Position numbers and translations under genes: made by a program. A model generated the notes under the pieces. It searched no databases. It was given only the letters and a program-made list of their open reading frames with translations, and was not told the origin of the DNA. Below are positions 1 to 7,454 of a DNA stretch of 64,000 nt, one piece after another. The DNA lies in IMG/VR virus record IMGVR_UViG_3300044640_003674, positions 1-64,000 of that record; one strand, 5' to 3'. The first letter of the stretch is position 1, and every line of letters begins with the position of its first letter. This DNA comes from a virus.

Positions 1-177
1 GCCATAGAGCGCCCAGTGGTCGGCCTCATCAACGCCGCAGGCTTCGGCGGCGAGCTTGTTCATGGCTCGCGCCGCGGCAAGGATTTGCTCGTCAGTCGGC
101 GCGGCTTTGTCTTGGGTGCTCATGCTTGCAATGCGCCACCGCTCGCTGCTGTAGTCGATCTTGTCTTGTTCAGTCAT
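1..177 (-). CDS. Hypothetical protein, 3' end beyond the window
   Basis: The reading frame starts at ATG 177 and runs off the left edge, giving 59 residues (MTEQDKIDYSSERW at the start, then an Ala-rich helical stretch ending ADHWALYG). A good ribosome binding site (AGGAAGG) lies upstream, inside the leader AGAAACCAGGAAGG that resembles leaders of other leftward genes here. It is the last visible member of the leftward cluster of small genes. No known domain is recognised. The start is well supported; the function is unknown. Confidence 0.7.
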   Translation of the reverse strand, partial: MTEQDKIDYSSERWRIASMSTQDKAAPTDEQILAAARAMNKLAAEACGVDEADHWALYG

Positions 178-203
178 GTTGTGCTTTTCCTTCCTGGTTT
201 CTG

Positions 204-404
204 CTAGTCAGAGCAATGAAGCTCTGCCAACTGGAGGATGTGGTGGTCTTCACAGATCTGCTTGATCACCGGTGGAGTGAGAAGCTGCTGAGCAGTTCTC
301 AAGGGCTGTCGTCTGTAGTCGAGCAGCTGAGGGTTGATGCTGGGTGCCTTGTCATCAACCTTGACCAGAAACCGCTGGCCACGGATCTGGATGGGGAAGA
401 TCAC
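204..404 (-). CDS. Small hypothetical protein, 66 aa, GTG start
   Basis: I chose the GTG at 404 because it overlaps the stop codon of the upstream gene (AAGTGA) and has a GGGGAG binding site nine bases before it. An ATG at 503 in the same frame lies deep inside the upstream gene and is less likely. The protein (MIFPIQIRGQRFLV...ELHCSD) has a short beta-rich start and a His/Cys-containing tail (CEDHHILQLAELHC). It is translationally coupled to the 52-residue gene upstream. Family and function are not recognised. Confidence 0.65.
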   Translation of the reverse strand: MIFPIQIRGQRFLVKVDDKAPSINPQLLDYRRQPLRTAQQLLTPPVIKQICEDHHILQLAELHCSD

Positions 405-559
405 TTCATCTCTCCCCAAGCAAAGAACTTGGTGTTGGGTGGCATGGACGACTCTGTAGCTCGATACATCGCTCGTGCGTGGTACTTGCTCAGGTTGGTC
501 CACCGCACAACAGTGGAGTCTTTGAACTGAATCTCGAAGTAATAGATGCTGGTGTTCAT
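401..559 (-). CDS. Small hypothetical protein, 52 aa
   Basis: The ATG at 559 opens a 52-codon frame (MNTSIYYFEIQFKDS...FFAWGEMK) rich in aromatic residues. It lies immediately after an intrinsic terminator, so a new transcript or read-through must supply it. Its stop overlaps the GTG of the next gene. The pattern of a short beta strand followed by a basic helix recalls small phage proteins, but no family is recognised. A longer upstream extension of the frame runs through the terminator and is rejected as the start. Confidence 0.6.
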   Translation of the reverse strand: MNTSIYYFEIQFKDSTVVRWTNLSKYHARAMYRATESSMPPNTKFFAWGEMK

Positions 560-565
560 GACATG

Positions 566-600
566 AAAAAAGCCCACCCTCATTGCTGAGTGGTGGGCTT
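566..600 (-). terminator. Intrinsic terminator, leftward
   Basis: On the minus strand a nine-base stem (AAGCCCACC paired with GGTGGGCTT) closes a 13-base loop and is followed directly by six T residues. It ends the leftward transcript after the gene at 621-965. Confidence 0.9.
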
Positions 601-620
601 GGTTTGGTTGTGTGGTCGGA

Positions 621-965
621 TCAGTAACAGAACCAGCCGGGACAGTGCACACACTTGATTCCACCCCCAGGGGCGTTGTACGTCTCGTGCTTGCAGCCTG
701 GTGTTCCGTTGAAGAGTGGCTCTTCACCTGCCCCAACTAGGGACAGTTGTTGAAGGTCTGAGCACCAGAAATACGGGTCACCACCAGACTCGGACAGTGA
801 CCAGTTTTCTGGCTTGTCCAGCTTGCAGCGGACACGGCTGGAACTACCTTCCACGTCCTCATAGACAAGGTAGGAGCTTCTGCCATCTGGACTGAAGCAC
901 TCGAAGCCAACCACAGTGGCAGGCCCGTACTTGGTGAAGCAGCGATCGCCTGGCTTGAGGATCAC
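621..965 (-). CDS. Hypothetical protein with C-terminal zinc-ribbon-like motif
   Basis: The GTG at 965 overlaps the stop of the upstream gene (CTGTGATC), giving a 114-residue protein beginning MILKPGDRCFTKYGP. The longer in-frame extension to 1181 is out of phase with the real upstream gene and is rejected. The first half looks like a small beta-barrel (KPGDRCFTKYGPATVVGFE), and the C-terminus has CKH...CVHC...WFC, which could bind zinc. It belongs to the block of overlapping small genes ending at the terminator at 566-600. The function is unknown. Confidence 0.7.
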   Translation of the reverse strand: MILKPGDRCFTKYGPATVVGFECFSPDGRSSYLVYEDVEGSSSRVRCKLDKPENWSLSESGGDPYFWCSDLQQLSLVGAGEEPLFNGTPGCKHETYNAPGGGIKCVHCPGWFCY

Positions 966-1336
966 AGTAGCTCCTCGGGCACATCCACCTCGTCGCCCAA
1001 CTTCGAGGCTACGTAGCAGCGCATGGCTGCGATCAGTGGTGTGGGGCCGCTCTCGTCGGCGTACTGCACACCCTCCCAGCTCAGGCACACGCAGCGCCAG
1101 TCCCCGTACCAGTCGCCACCCTTCAGCTCTGGGCCGACTGACAGCTTCTCCTGCTCGATGAGCGGCCCGCCCCACAACCATTCACTGCTGTACGGATCAG
1201 CGTGATGCGACTCCAGTACCTGCGTCTTCCACCACGGCTTGATGTACTCGCCGGTGTCTTCTATGACTTTGATCCAGAGATAGGTGACTACCCAGTCCAG
1301 CGCTTTGCCGGTCAGCTCGGATGTCTTGACTTTCAT
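962..1336 (-). CDS. DUF2591-like phage protein
   Basis: The start at 1336 uses ATGA overlap with the upstream stop and gives 124 residues. The opening MKVKTSELTGKALDWVV is the signature of the DUF2591 family, short proteins common in tailed phages and prophages of proteobacteria. In them an N-terminal KTSEL.G.ALDW motif precedes a variable middle and a C-terminal segment ending in an Arg/Cys helix (here AAMRCYVASKLGDEVDVP). Their biochemical role is not established. It is coupled to the tandem paralogues upstream. Confidence 0.8.
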   Translation of the reverse strand: MKVKTSELTGKALDWVVTYLWIKVIEDTGEYIKPWWKTQVLESHHADPYSSEWLWGGPLIEQEKLSVGPELKGGDWYGDWRCVCLSWEGVQYADESGPTPLIAAMRCYVASKLGDEVDVPEELL

Positions 1337-1659
1337 TTGGAGAACTCCTCGATCATCAGATTGACCCAAGCCAGACGGTGAGCTTGGAGTGCTGGTGAGG
1401 CGATGTCTGCTCGTGAGATGCCCTGGCTTAGCAACCAGGTGGCCATGGAGGGATGGTTACCTAGACGGTGTTCAATCTCTTCGCAGAGCGTGTTCACGTC
1501 CTTTTCAGTAGCAACCCCATCAATCCGCGCTTGCTTTACAGCCAGACAGATGTAGTTGTTCCATTTACCTTTGAGGCCATAGCCGTCCCAGAGATGCTCT
1601 TTGCTACCTTCGAGCAACTTGACGAAGGCTTGTCGCTGTTCTTTGGTGTACTCGCTCAT
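1333..1659 (-). CDS. Hypothetical protein, tandem paralogue copy B
   Basis: This 108-residue protein begins MSEYTKEQRQAFVKLLEG and ends LQAHRLAWVNLMIEEFSK. It is clearly homologous along its whole length to the protein of the neighbouring gene at 1656-1982, with the same length, the same SQGI block and nearly the same C-terminus. The two genes overlap by an ATGA junction, so this is a recent tandem duplication. Proteins of this type look all-helical. No enzyme motif is visible and the function is unknown. Confidence 0.8.
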   Translation of the reverse strand: MSEYTKEQRQAFVKLLEGSKEHLWDGYGLKGKWNNYICLAVKQARIDGVATEKDVNTLCEEIEHRLGNHPSMATWLLSQGISRADIASPALQAHRLAWVNLMIEEFSK

Positions 1660-1982
1660 GCGGAGAACTCCTTGATGAGCAAGTTAATCCAAGCCAAGCG
1701 ATGTGCTTGGAGAGGAATGAAGTCCAATTCTTCAGTAGGAATCCCTTGGCTCTTCAACCACTGCCGCAGGGTGATGTGCGGGGCCATACGACGATCGATC
1801 TCGTCGCAAAGAGCTTTTGAATCTTTCAAGAGACACACCCCATCTAGCTGCGCCTCTCGCACAGACAAACAGATGTAGGTGTGTTTCCCGTAGATGCCGG
1901 GGGTACCGTCCCATAAACTCCCCTTGGCTGCCTTGAGCAGCCTAACGAAGGCTTTCCGCTGCTTCTTGGTGTAGTCACTCAT
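1656..1982 (-). CDS. Hypothetical protein, tandem paralogue copy A
   Basis: This 108-residue protein (start MSDYTKKQRKAFVRLLKA) is the upstream member of the duplicated pair. Conserved blocks shared with its twin are YTK.QR.AFV.LL near the start, YICL in the middle, SQGI and LQAHRLAW near the end. The start ATG overlaps the stop of a 55-residue gene upstream, so all genes from 2499 to 621 form one coupled leftward run. The function is unknown. Confidence 0.8.
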   Translation of the reverse strand: MSDYTKKQRKAFVRLLKAAKGSLWDGTPGIYGKHTYICLSVREAQLDGVCLLKDSKALCDEIDRRMAPHITLRQWLKSQGIPTEELDFIPLQAHRLAWINLLIKEFSA

Positions 1983-2146
1983 GCTGCAACGACTTCGTTT
2001 CCGAAAGCCAGGTAGAACAGGTAGTTCACCTGTGCCAGATACATGGCATCAGGGCTCTCGGTCTTGTTGTATTGCTTGGCGTAGTAGCTATACCAGCCAA
2101 GTGCGGATGCGGGGAATGAGCGGATGGTGGTTCTGCTCTTACTCAT
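1979..2146 (-). CDS. Small hypothetical protein, 55 aa
   Basis: The short frame between two coupled genes opens at ATG 2146 (MSKSRTTIRSFPASALGWYSY) and closes at 1979 (FGNEVVAA). Both ends use the same ATGA overlap as the neighbours, which is strong support for a real gene despite the small size. It is Tyr-rich with a possible amphipathic helix (MYLAQVNYLFYLAFGNEV). The function is unknown. Confidence 0.75.
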   Translation of the reverse strand: MSKSRTTIRSFPASALGWYSYYAKQYNKTESPDAMYLAQVNYLFYLAFGNEVVAA

Positions 2147-2499
2147 TGCAAATTGCCCCAGAGAAACTGGGCTCCATTGAATTCGTCTTTGGGGATGAAG
2201 CCACGCTCAGACAGCCACAGGATGTTCAGTGCAGCCAGGATGGCTTGCTGCATCGTGGCTTTGCCTTGCCTTGCGGCAGTGGCGATAGCTTCGAGCTGGG
2301 TCAGGTAGCCCTGGACCACGAAGGTGCCCATGGCCATATCGCTGTCGATGAAGTACTGCTTCACCATGTGTTCAGCGAACATTGCTTCCAGCTCAGCGGG
2401 GGAGAATTCCGGCTCTCCGAGAGTGAACCCGAGGCCTTCAGGCTTGTCGTTCTTCCAGAAGAACGATGCCTGGACAAGTCGTTTATTGGTCATGGGCAT
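2143..2499 (-). CDS. Hypothetical protein, 118 aa
   Basis: The frame opens at ATG 2499 (MPMTNKRLVQASFFWKN); an alternative ATG lies six bases further in. It has an acidic first half (LGEPEFSPAELEAMFAEH) and an Ala/Gln-rich helical second half (AIATAARQGKATMQQAILAAL). Its stop overlaps the ATG of the 55-residue gene downstream. It is the first gene of the coupled run after a pair of tandem repeats. No clear ribosome binding site is seen. The function is unknown. Confidence 0.7.
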   Translation of the reverse strand: MPMTNKRLVQASFFWKNDKPEGLGFTLGEPEFSPAELEAMFAEHMVKQYFIDSDMAMGTFVVQGYLTQLEAIATAARQGKATMQQAILAALNILWLSERGFIPKDEFNGAQFLWGNLQ

Positions 2500-2549
2500 G
2501 AATTGGGAAGGCCCGCCTCCATTGCTGGAGATTGGCCTATTGGTTTAAA

Positions 2550-2599
2550 CCAGGAGCTACGTAGCCCTGTTATGCCAGGAGCTACGCAGCTCTGTTAGG
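2550..2599. repeat. Two tandem 25-bp repeats with internal hairpins
   Basis: Two adjacent 25-base units (2550-2574 and 2575-2599) match at 22 positions; each begins CCAGGAGCTACG. Each contains an inverted repeat (AGCTACGTAGC in the first, GAGCTACGCAGCTC in the second). They start at the stop codon of the VWA gene and precede the next leftward gene, so they may act as tandem processing, termination or promoter hairpins. Confidence 0.8.
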
Positions 2600-3911
2600 C
2601 AGTGACTGCCTTCTTCGGCTTATTCGCCTGCTTGACCAGTTCCGTGGGCACCGACCACTTGCGGCCCTTGACTGCCGTGGGGTTCTTCAAGATTTCCGAC
2701 TGCACGATGCTGTGGATACCGCAGAAGCGACGTGCCTCTTCACGAGTCTCGAAGTACTCGAAGCGCGGAGTCACCGGGATCGGGCTCTTGGTCGGTGCAG
2801 TGCTGACCGGAACTGCGGGCAACTGCACCACAGGGGGAGCAGCAACAGCCGTAGCCGGCGTCTTGGGCTGCAGGTAGGCCAGATCAGCGTCCGTGAACGG
2901 GACACCGATTTCCTTCCAGTAGGCAACACCAGTGCCGCCGACCAGCTTGCGGTTGACCGACTCGCTCTGGATGAACAGATCGAAGTTCTTGTGGTCACCG
3001 GGGTGCAGGCGAGCGTTGCGATCAGTCGGCAGGCCGATCATCTGGCGAGCTTCCTTGCCGGCGAAGAACTTGCCGGTCTGACGATCACGCACCAAGATCT
3101 GCTTGGTGTACGAGACACGACCTTCGGTCTTGGTCAGCTGGTAGAAGGCAGCACCCTTCAGGTACTCCATGCGATGACGCAGCATGAACGGACGGATCTC
3201 GATGCCATTGTCAGCATCAGGAACCACGTACAGGCTGATCTTCTTGGACACGTCTTCCAGAGCTGCCACGTTCACCTGCGATGCATCAGCAAAGAAGGCA
3301 GACGAAGAGCGAGCACCAGTGGTGCGGCCACGGAAGTAGCTGTTCACCGCTTGGGTGGTGGCCACAGTCGACTTCTCCATGCCTTCCTTCGTGGTGTCCC
3401 AACGCTGGATGTTTTCAGCAGGAACGCCCAGGGCCAGGATCGGATAACCGTTCCCATGCGCTGGCAGACGGAATGCGAAGGTCCAGTTGCCGGCAGTGTT
3501 GACTTCCTGCATCAGCACCTTCAGGGTGTGGGCGTCGTAGTTGCGGCTGTGCAACTCGTCGCCGTCAGTCGTCACCAGCACCAGGAACGAGACATCCGGC
3601 TTGTTGGCATCCGGCAGATCCTTCAGCAGGTGGATCATGTCAGCGATACCGTCATACAGCGGAGTACCGCCAGGGCAAGGCCAGTCCGTCACCGGCTTCA
3701 AGACGTGCGGATTGGAGATGATCACCTGACGAGTGGTGTGGTGGTGTGAAGGCAAGCCGACACCAACGACCGAAACCACGGTGTCCAGCATCTCACGCGA
3801 GGATGCGTCTTTGATCGCGGTGATGGTGGTGTTGTAGTCCTTGATAGCAGCCTCTGCGAGGTGGAGCATCGAACCAGAGTGATCATTGACGAAACCGATG
3901 TAATTCTTCAT
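2595..3911 (-). CDS. VWA-domain protein (second VWA protein of the phage)
   Basis: The 438-residue protein opens with MKNYIGFVNDHSGSM, in which DHSGS is a MIDAS metal-binding loop of the von Willebrand factor A fold. A second acidic loop (VTTDGDE) follows about 100 residues later, and the VWA domain spans about residues 1-190. The middle carries a basic region with CxxxR-poor beta segments and the linker is Ala/Pro-rich (PATAVAAPPVVQLP). The C-terminal 60 residues look like a small helical DNA-binding tail. It forms its own unit between the DNA polymerase terminator and the tandem repeats. VWA proteins act as protein-interaction modules, often with MoxR ATPases such as the one at 11406; the exact role is unknown. 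Confidence 0.85.
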   Translation of the reverse strand: MKNYIGFVNDHSGSMLHLAEAAIKDYNTTITAIKDASSREMLDTVVSVVGVGLPSHHHTTRQVIISNPHVLKPVTDWPCPGGTPLYDGIADMIHLLKDLPDANKPDVSFLVLVTTDGDELHSRNYDAHTLKVLMQEVNTAGNWTFAFRLPAHGNGYPILALGVPAENIQRWDTTKEGMEKSTVATTQAVNSYFRGRTTGARSSSAFFADASQVNVAALEDVSKKISLYVVPDADNGIEIRPFMLRHRMEYLKGAAFYQLTKTEGRVSYTKQILVRDRQTGKFFAGKEARQMIGLPTDRNARLHPGDHKNFDLFIQSESVNRKLVGGTGVAYWKEIGVPFTDADLAYLQPKTPATAVAAPPVVQLPAVPVSTAPTKSPIPVTPRFEYFETREEARRFCGIHSIVQSEILKNPTAVKGRKWSVPTELVKQANKPKKAVTA

Positions 3912-3929
3912 GTGTGTACTTTGAAAGGG

Positions 3930-3959
3930 AAAAAGAAAACGGCCTCACTAGGAGGCCGC
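3930..3959 (-). terminator. Intrinsic terminator after the DNA polymerase gene
   Basis: On the minus strand a seven-base stem (CGGCCTC with GAGGCCG), loop CTAGT, is followed by GTTTTCTTTTT. It sits between the polymerase stop and the VWA gene and should end the replication-gene transcript. Confidence 0.9.
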
Positions 3960-3981
3960 TGAAGGGGTTGATGTTGTTGGC

Positions 3982-4920
3982 TTAGCTACGTTCGAGAACA
4001 CTCCTCCTTGTTGCTTGGCACATTTCTACGATGGTCTTCTGGCTGGCTTCGTTGGGCAACGTAGTGGCGTTGGCCCAGCTAGGCCAGAACAGATCCAGTG
4101 CAGCACCGAGCTTCACAGTTGGGTGCTGAATCTCAGGCAGGTTCTGCCAGCGCATCTCTCCGATGAGATGGTTGTTGGCCCACTCCACGATCTCCACGTT
4201 GTCTCGGATGAGGATGTAGATCGCGTCATGGATCAGTGCGATGGGCAGGATGTCGTATCGGTACTTGGAGGCCCAGACCTTCTTGAAGAAGGCCACTGCA
4301 GCACGGTTGTTGAGCAAGCCATAGGACTGCCCCAGTGCATTGCCTGCAGTACGTCCCTCAGCTGCAGCTTCGTAGGGCATCTTGTGTCCACCGAATACCA
4401 CTTGCTTGAGCAACGGTGTCCGCACACGCAAACCAAAGGCCACCTCGACGAAGCCGTCCTTGGATGCCTGCTTGAGGCGGTCCTGGACGTACTGGTCCGA
4501 CACCTTGTAGAGCTCGTGGTAGTTCTCTTCAATGGCTTTGGACTTGTCCTCTGGCCAACCCAGGTTGTTCATCATCCCGTGGTAGGTCCCGCCATAGGTA
4601 AGCAGGAACGTGGGGCCTTTTGAATCCTGTCGCAGCTCAGGGTGAGTCTTCTTGATGGTGTTCACCGACTTGGGATCATTCAGGTCGATGTGCGGCAGCT
4701 GATCACGGAAGTAATAAGCTGCACGCAGACAGTGACCATCGAAGCCCATCAGGTAGACGTTGAGCTTGTTCGGGTCCTTGGTGGTCAGTGCACTGATGTA
4801 GTCCTCAAGTGAATTGAAGTCCGCACCACCGAAGACCCACCCGGAGGGTGCCTCGAAGCACTCCTTGATCAGCTTCCCGTACTCAGAACCTGCAGGCAGA
4901 TTCTGGAGATTCCATGTGTT
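3982..4920 (-). CDS. DNA polymerase (family A), C-terminal exon
   Basis: This exon encodes the last 312 residues of the replicative DNA polymerase, the N4 gp39 counterpart, and joins in frame to the exon ending at 5733 once the intron is removed. It begins NTWNLQNLP, completing the family A motif (SGRLSSSDP in exon 1). It then carries motif A (GADFNSLED), motif B (RQDSKGPTFLLTYGG) and motif C (LIHDAIY) with the catalytic aspartates. Read alone the frame has an ATG only at 4749, but translation from there would lack motif A, so it must be read as the spliced product. The joined protein is about 882 residues, close to the N4 enzyme. Confidence 0.93.
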   Translation of the reverse strand, partial: NTWNLQNLPAGSEYGKLIKECFEAPSGWVFGGADFNSLEDYISALTTKDPNKLNVYLMGFDGHCLRAAYYFRDQLPHIDLNDPKSVNTIKKTHPELRQDSKGPTFLLTYGGTYHGMMNNLGWPEDKSKAIEENYHELYKVSDQYVQDRLKQASKDGFVEVAFGLRVRTPLLKQVVFGGHKMPYEAAAEGRTAGNALGQSYGLLNNRAAVAFFKKVWASKYRYDILPIALIHDAIYILIRDNVEIVEWANNHLIGEMRWQNLPEIQHPTVKLGAALDLFWPSWANATTLPNEASQKTIVEMCQATRRSVLERS

Positions 4921-5732
4921 CAGGGAGGATCGCTAATCCTCCCCCGTCTTTCGACAGCTTGTAGTTACCTACAAGAGCAGACCATATCAACGCCCCATAA
5001 GGGCGATTACCGTTTCCAGCCGCTTGGCTGTACTCCCTTTCGGGATGGTCGTTAGGCATTTACTCAGACAGTATTCCTGGGGCGATCATGCAGCCCCAGA
5101 GTATCCAAAATCATATTCACATGCCTTGCCGCTTCCACTTCAGAATCAAACCGCTTTTGCATGTGGTTTTTGCTTTCGTGGCGCACTACCCCGACCCATT
5201 TTTGACGGGCCTTATCCCACAGCACGTTGTGGAACTTTGAGGTGTTTCCTAGTTTGATTCCTTTAGATGGCTCGTTATACCGAGTCCACCCATTGGAATA
5301 GGAATGTGCTTTGTTTTCCGATGAGGTTACCCATTCCAGGTTATCCACTGAGTTATCAGTCTTCTCCTGGCTTTTGTGGTTTACCTCTGGCTTATTTAGC
5401 GGGTTACTTAGAAAGTGTTCCGCCACCAGTCTGTGAATCAGTACTGATGTGCGAACACCCTCTTTCACCAATTTTGCTGCAAGGTATCCAGAGTTAATCT
5501 GGTAGGTCTTCATGATCTTGCGGGCATTCCTGAGCCGTCCAAAATTGGAGATCTCGTATAGGCCCTCGAAGCCTTTAATAGGCACGAATACTTCTTGTCT
5601 GGGATTTAGCACGGGATTGTCCTTGGTAAGTTCTGTTAAGGTATTGTAAGCCCTTAACTAATTTACCAGTGGGAGTTTCCCCGTTTAGGCAATTTTCGAT
5701 GAGGCATTACTACCTCAAAGCCCAATATGTTT
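4921..5732 (-). other. Group I self-splicing intron in the DNA polymerase gene
   Basis: The 812-base insertion divides the polymerase between residues DP and NTWNLQNLP. The upstream exon ends in CCT and pairs as CCUAA with UUGGG, placing a U.G wobble exactly at the 5' splice site (P1). The last intron base is G. A P9-like hairpin (GGGAGGAT/ATCCTCCC) lies just before it. Strands CGACCAT and ATGGTCT, in TAACGACCATCC and GATATGGTCTGC, form a perfect P7 as in the conserved R and S elements. A P-like element (AATTGCCTAAACGGGGAA) lies near the 5' end at about 5675-5695. Removing the insert restores the reading frame exactly. Confidence 0.92.
5064..5612 (-). CDS. HNH homing endonuclease (NUMOD4 plus HNH) inside the intron
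   Basis: The 182-residue protein has a NUMOD4 motif at the N-terminus (FEGLYEISNFGRLRN, about residues 15-30). An HNH nuclease core follows (LIHRLVAEHF, then EVNHKSQEKTDNSVDNLEWV, about residues 58-100). The C-terminus is AP2-like (FHNVLWDKARQKWVGVVRH), used for DNA binding. Such enzymes cut intron-less alleles of the host gene and spread the intron by repair. The start is GTG 5612 with AAGGA eleven bases upstream. The frame lies between the P element and the P7 strands, so it occupies a peripheral loop and does not interrupt the ribozyme core. Confidence 0.92.
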   Translation of the reverse strand: MLNPRQEVFVPIKGFEGLYEISNFGRLRNARKIMKTYQINSGYLAAKLVKEGVRTSVLIHRLVAEHFLSNPLNKPEVNHKSQEKTDNSVDNLEWVTSSENKAHSYSNGWTRYNEPSKGIKLGNTSKFHNVLWDKARQKWVGVVRHESKNHMQKRFDSEVEAARHVNMILDTLGLHDRPRNTV

Positions 5733-7442
5733 AGGATCGCTACTAGAGAGTCGGCCAGAGACAGTGCCACCGAGGTTGAAGCTCCCATGAAGCCAGACCA
5801 TCCCATCAGCCTTGGCAATGGATGCCTCGAATGCTGGGATGAAGGTGGTCAGGATCTTGTTGGCTCCTGCATAGCCGATGAGCGCACTCATCAGCACCTT
5901 CTGCTCAGGCACCTGGGTGTGGTTGATCAGCTTCTCGATCGTGTCCGCACCGGTGGCTGGTTGCTTGGTGTCTGTCAGGTCGATGACAGGCAAGCCCATC
6001 ACCTCGTAGAACAGACGCTGCAGCTGCGGATTGGAGTTCGGATTGAACGTCACCGAGTCGAAGGCTGAGATGTCCTTCGGCAGGATCTTGTGAGGGTTCT
6101 TGGCTTTGGAGCGTCGACCCTCGAAGTCCTTCTCCCATTCACTGATGCGCAGCAGTCCGTTGAGCTTCTGGACCAGACTGCTCTTGGCGATCGTGTCGAG
6201 ATGCTTCTCGCAGATCGCAGTTAGCTTTACCCTGGCTTGCTGTACCTTGACTGGATTCAGCGGCATGCCAGTCATCTCCAGCTGAATGATCAGCTTGAGC
6301 GAAGGCAGCATCATGTCCTGATAGATCGGGAGCTGGCAGTCCCGAACCATGATCGGGTAGTACTTCTCCTTGACGTACCAGGTCGAGAGGCTGTCCACCA
6401 GGTTGTACTGCAGTAGCTTGTCCAGTGGCTGGCGGCTGATGTCTTCGACTTCCACCGACCAGTTACCAGCGAACTCTTGTGCCCTTGGCTTCAAGCCAAG
6501 CACATTGCCTGCTGCTGTGTTGGTGGCCAGGTAGATGATGATCTTGGTGTCATCCAGATCACGGCACATGATGTCCAGGCCGGTGAGCAGTCCCCGTTGA
6601 TCCAGCAGGTGCTGCATCCACAGGGTGAAGATGATCACGCCAACATCGTAGTCAGCCTTGTGGAATACGAGCTTGCCCTTGTAGTTGGTGAAGAAGTCGA
6701 GCAGCAGTGCTCGTACCTCTGGGTTGGGTACGTAGCGACCGTACCGTCCGTCTTCCTGCTTCTCAGGGAACGGCTTGTAGTCACAGGGGAATGCCAAGCC
6801 ATGATGCTTGTCCCAGGCAAAGGCAATGGTGCCGATGCCAGCCTCCCAGAATCGAAGGCTGAAGGCCTCGATGTCGCAGGTGAGCTCTGGGTATTGGTGC
6901 AGCTGTTCCAGAGCCTCCTTGATGCCTTCCAGGCTCTCCGGGAAGGATGCGCTCTGGATGATGCCGCTACCTGGTGCGCTGTACGTGTCCTGCACCCGGT
7001 CTACGACCGTCTGCAGGGAGTGAGTCATCTGGCTTTGGATCTCCGGGTTGTAGATCAGCGCCTGGTGGTTGACTCCCAGGACCACTTCCATATCTTCGTA
7101 GCCCTTGATCTTGCAGGGCAGCACGTAGCCGCGGTTCACATCAGCCTTGCTGACGCCGGCGATGACCTTGAAGAAGTTCGCATCGGCCACGTAGAGGAGC
7201 TTGGAGCCGATTTCCTTGAGGGCAGGCATCAGCTCCTCAAGGTAGGCCTTGATGTGCGCCACAGGGGCCTTTCCGGCCTCGTTGTAGGGCAGATCGAAAG
7301 CGATGATGTCGCCGAGTGGGATGCCCTTGCTACGCAGGGGCTCCACGTAGTTGACCAGCAGATCGGTCTTGTTGAATGCCGTGCCCTTGATCAGGATGGC
7401 AATGGGGTACTTGTCGGAGTGTTCGAAGATGTGGTGTCGCAT
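5733..7442 (-). CDS. DNA polymerase (family A), N-terminal exon
   Basis: This exon encodes 570 residues: an N-terminal region and a 3'-5' proofreading exonuclease. Exo I is CDIEAF near residue 190, Exo II is FHKADYD near residue 265, and Exo III is YNLVDSLSTWY further on. The beginning of the polymerase domain follows and ends SGRLSSSDP. I chose ATG 7442 because AAGGCGG lies seven bases upstream; a TTG six bases earlier is less likely. Translation of unspliced RNA would add only KHIGL and stop, which would give an exonuclease without a polymerase. It follows the 172-residue gene closely and replicates the phage genome. Confidence 0.93.
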
Positions 7443-7454
7443 GCGCAAACCGCC

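Noticed and set aside
3982-5612. Reading the polymerase as two separate genes with an HNH gene between
   Set aside because: The junctions carry a complete set of group I intron signals and the exons join in frame within a conserved motif.
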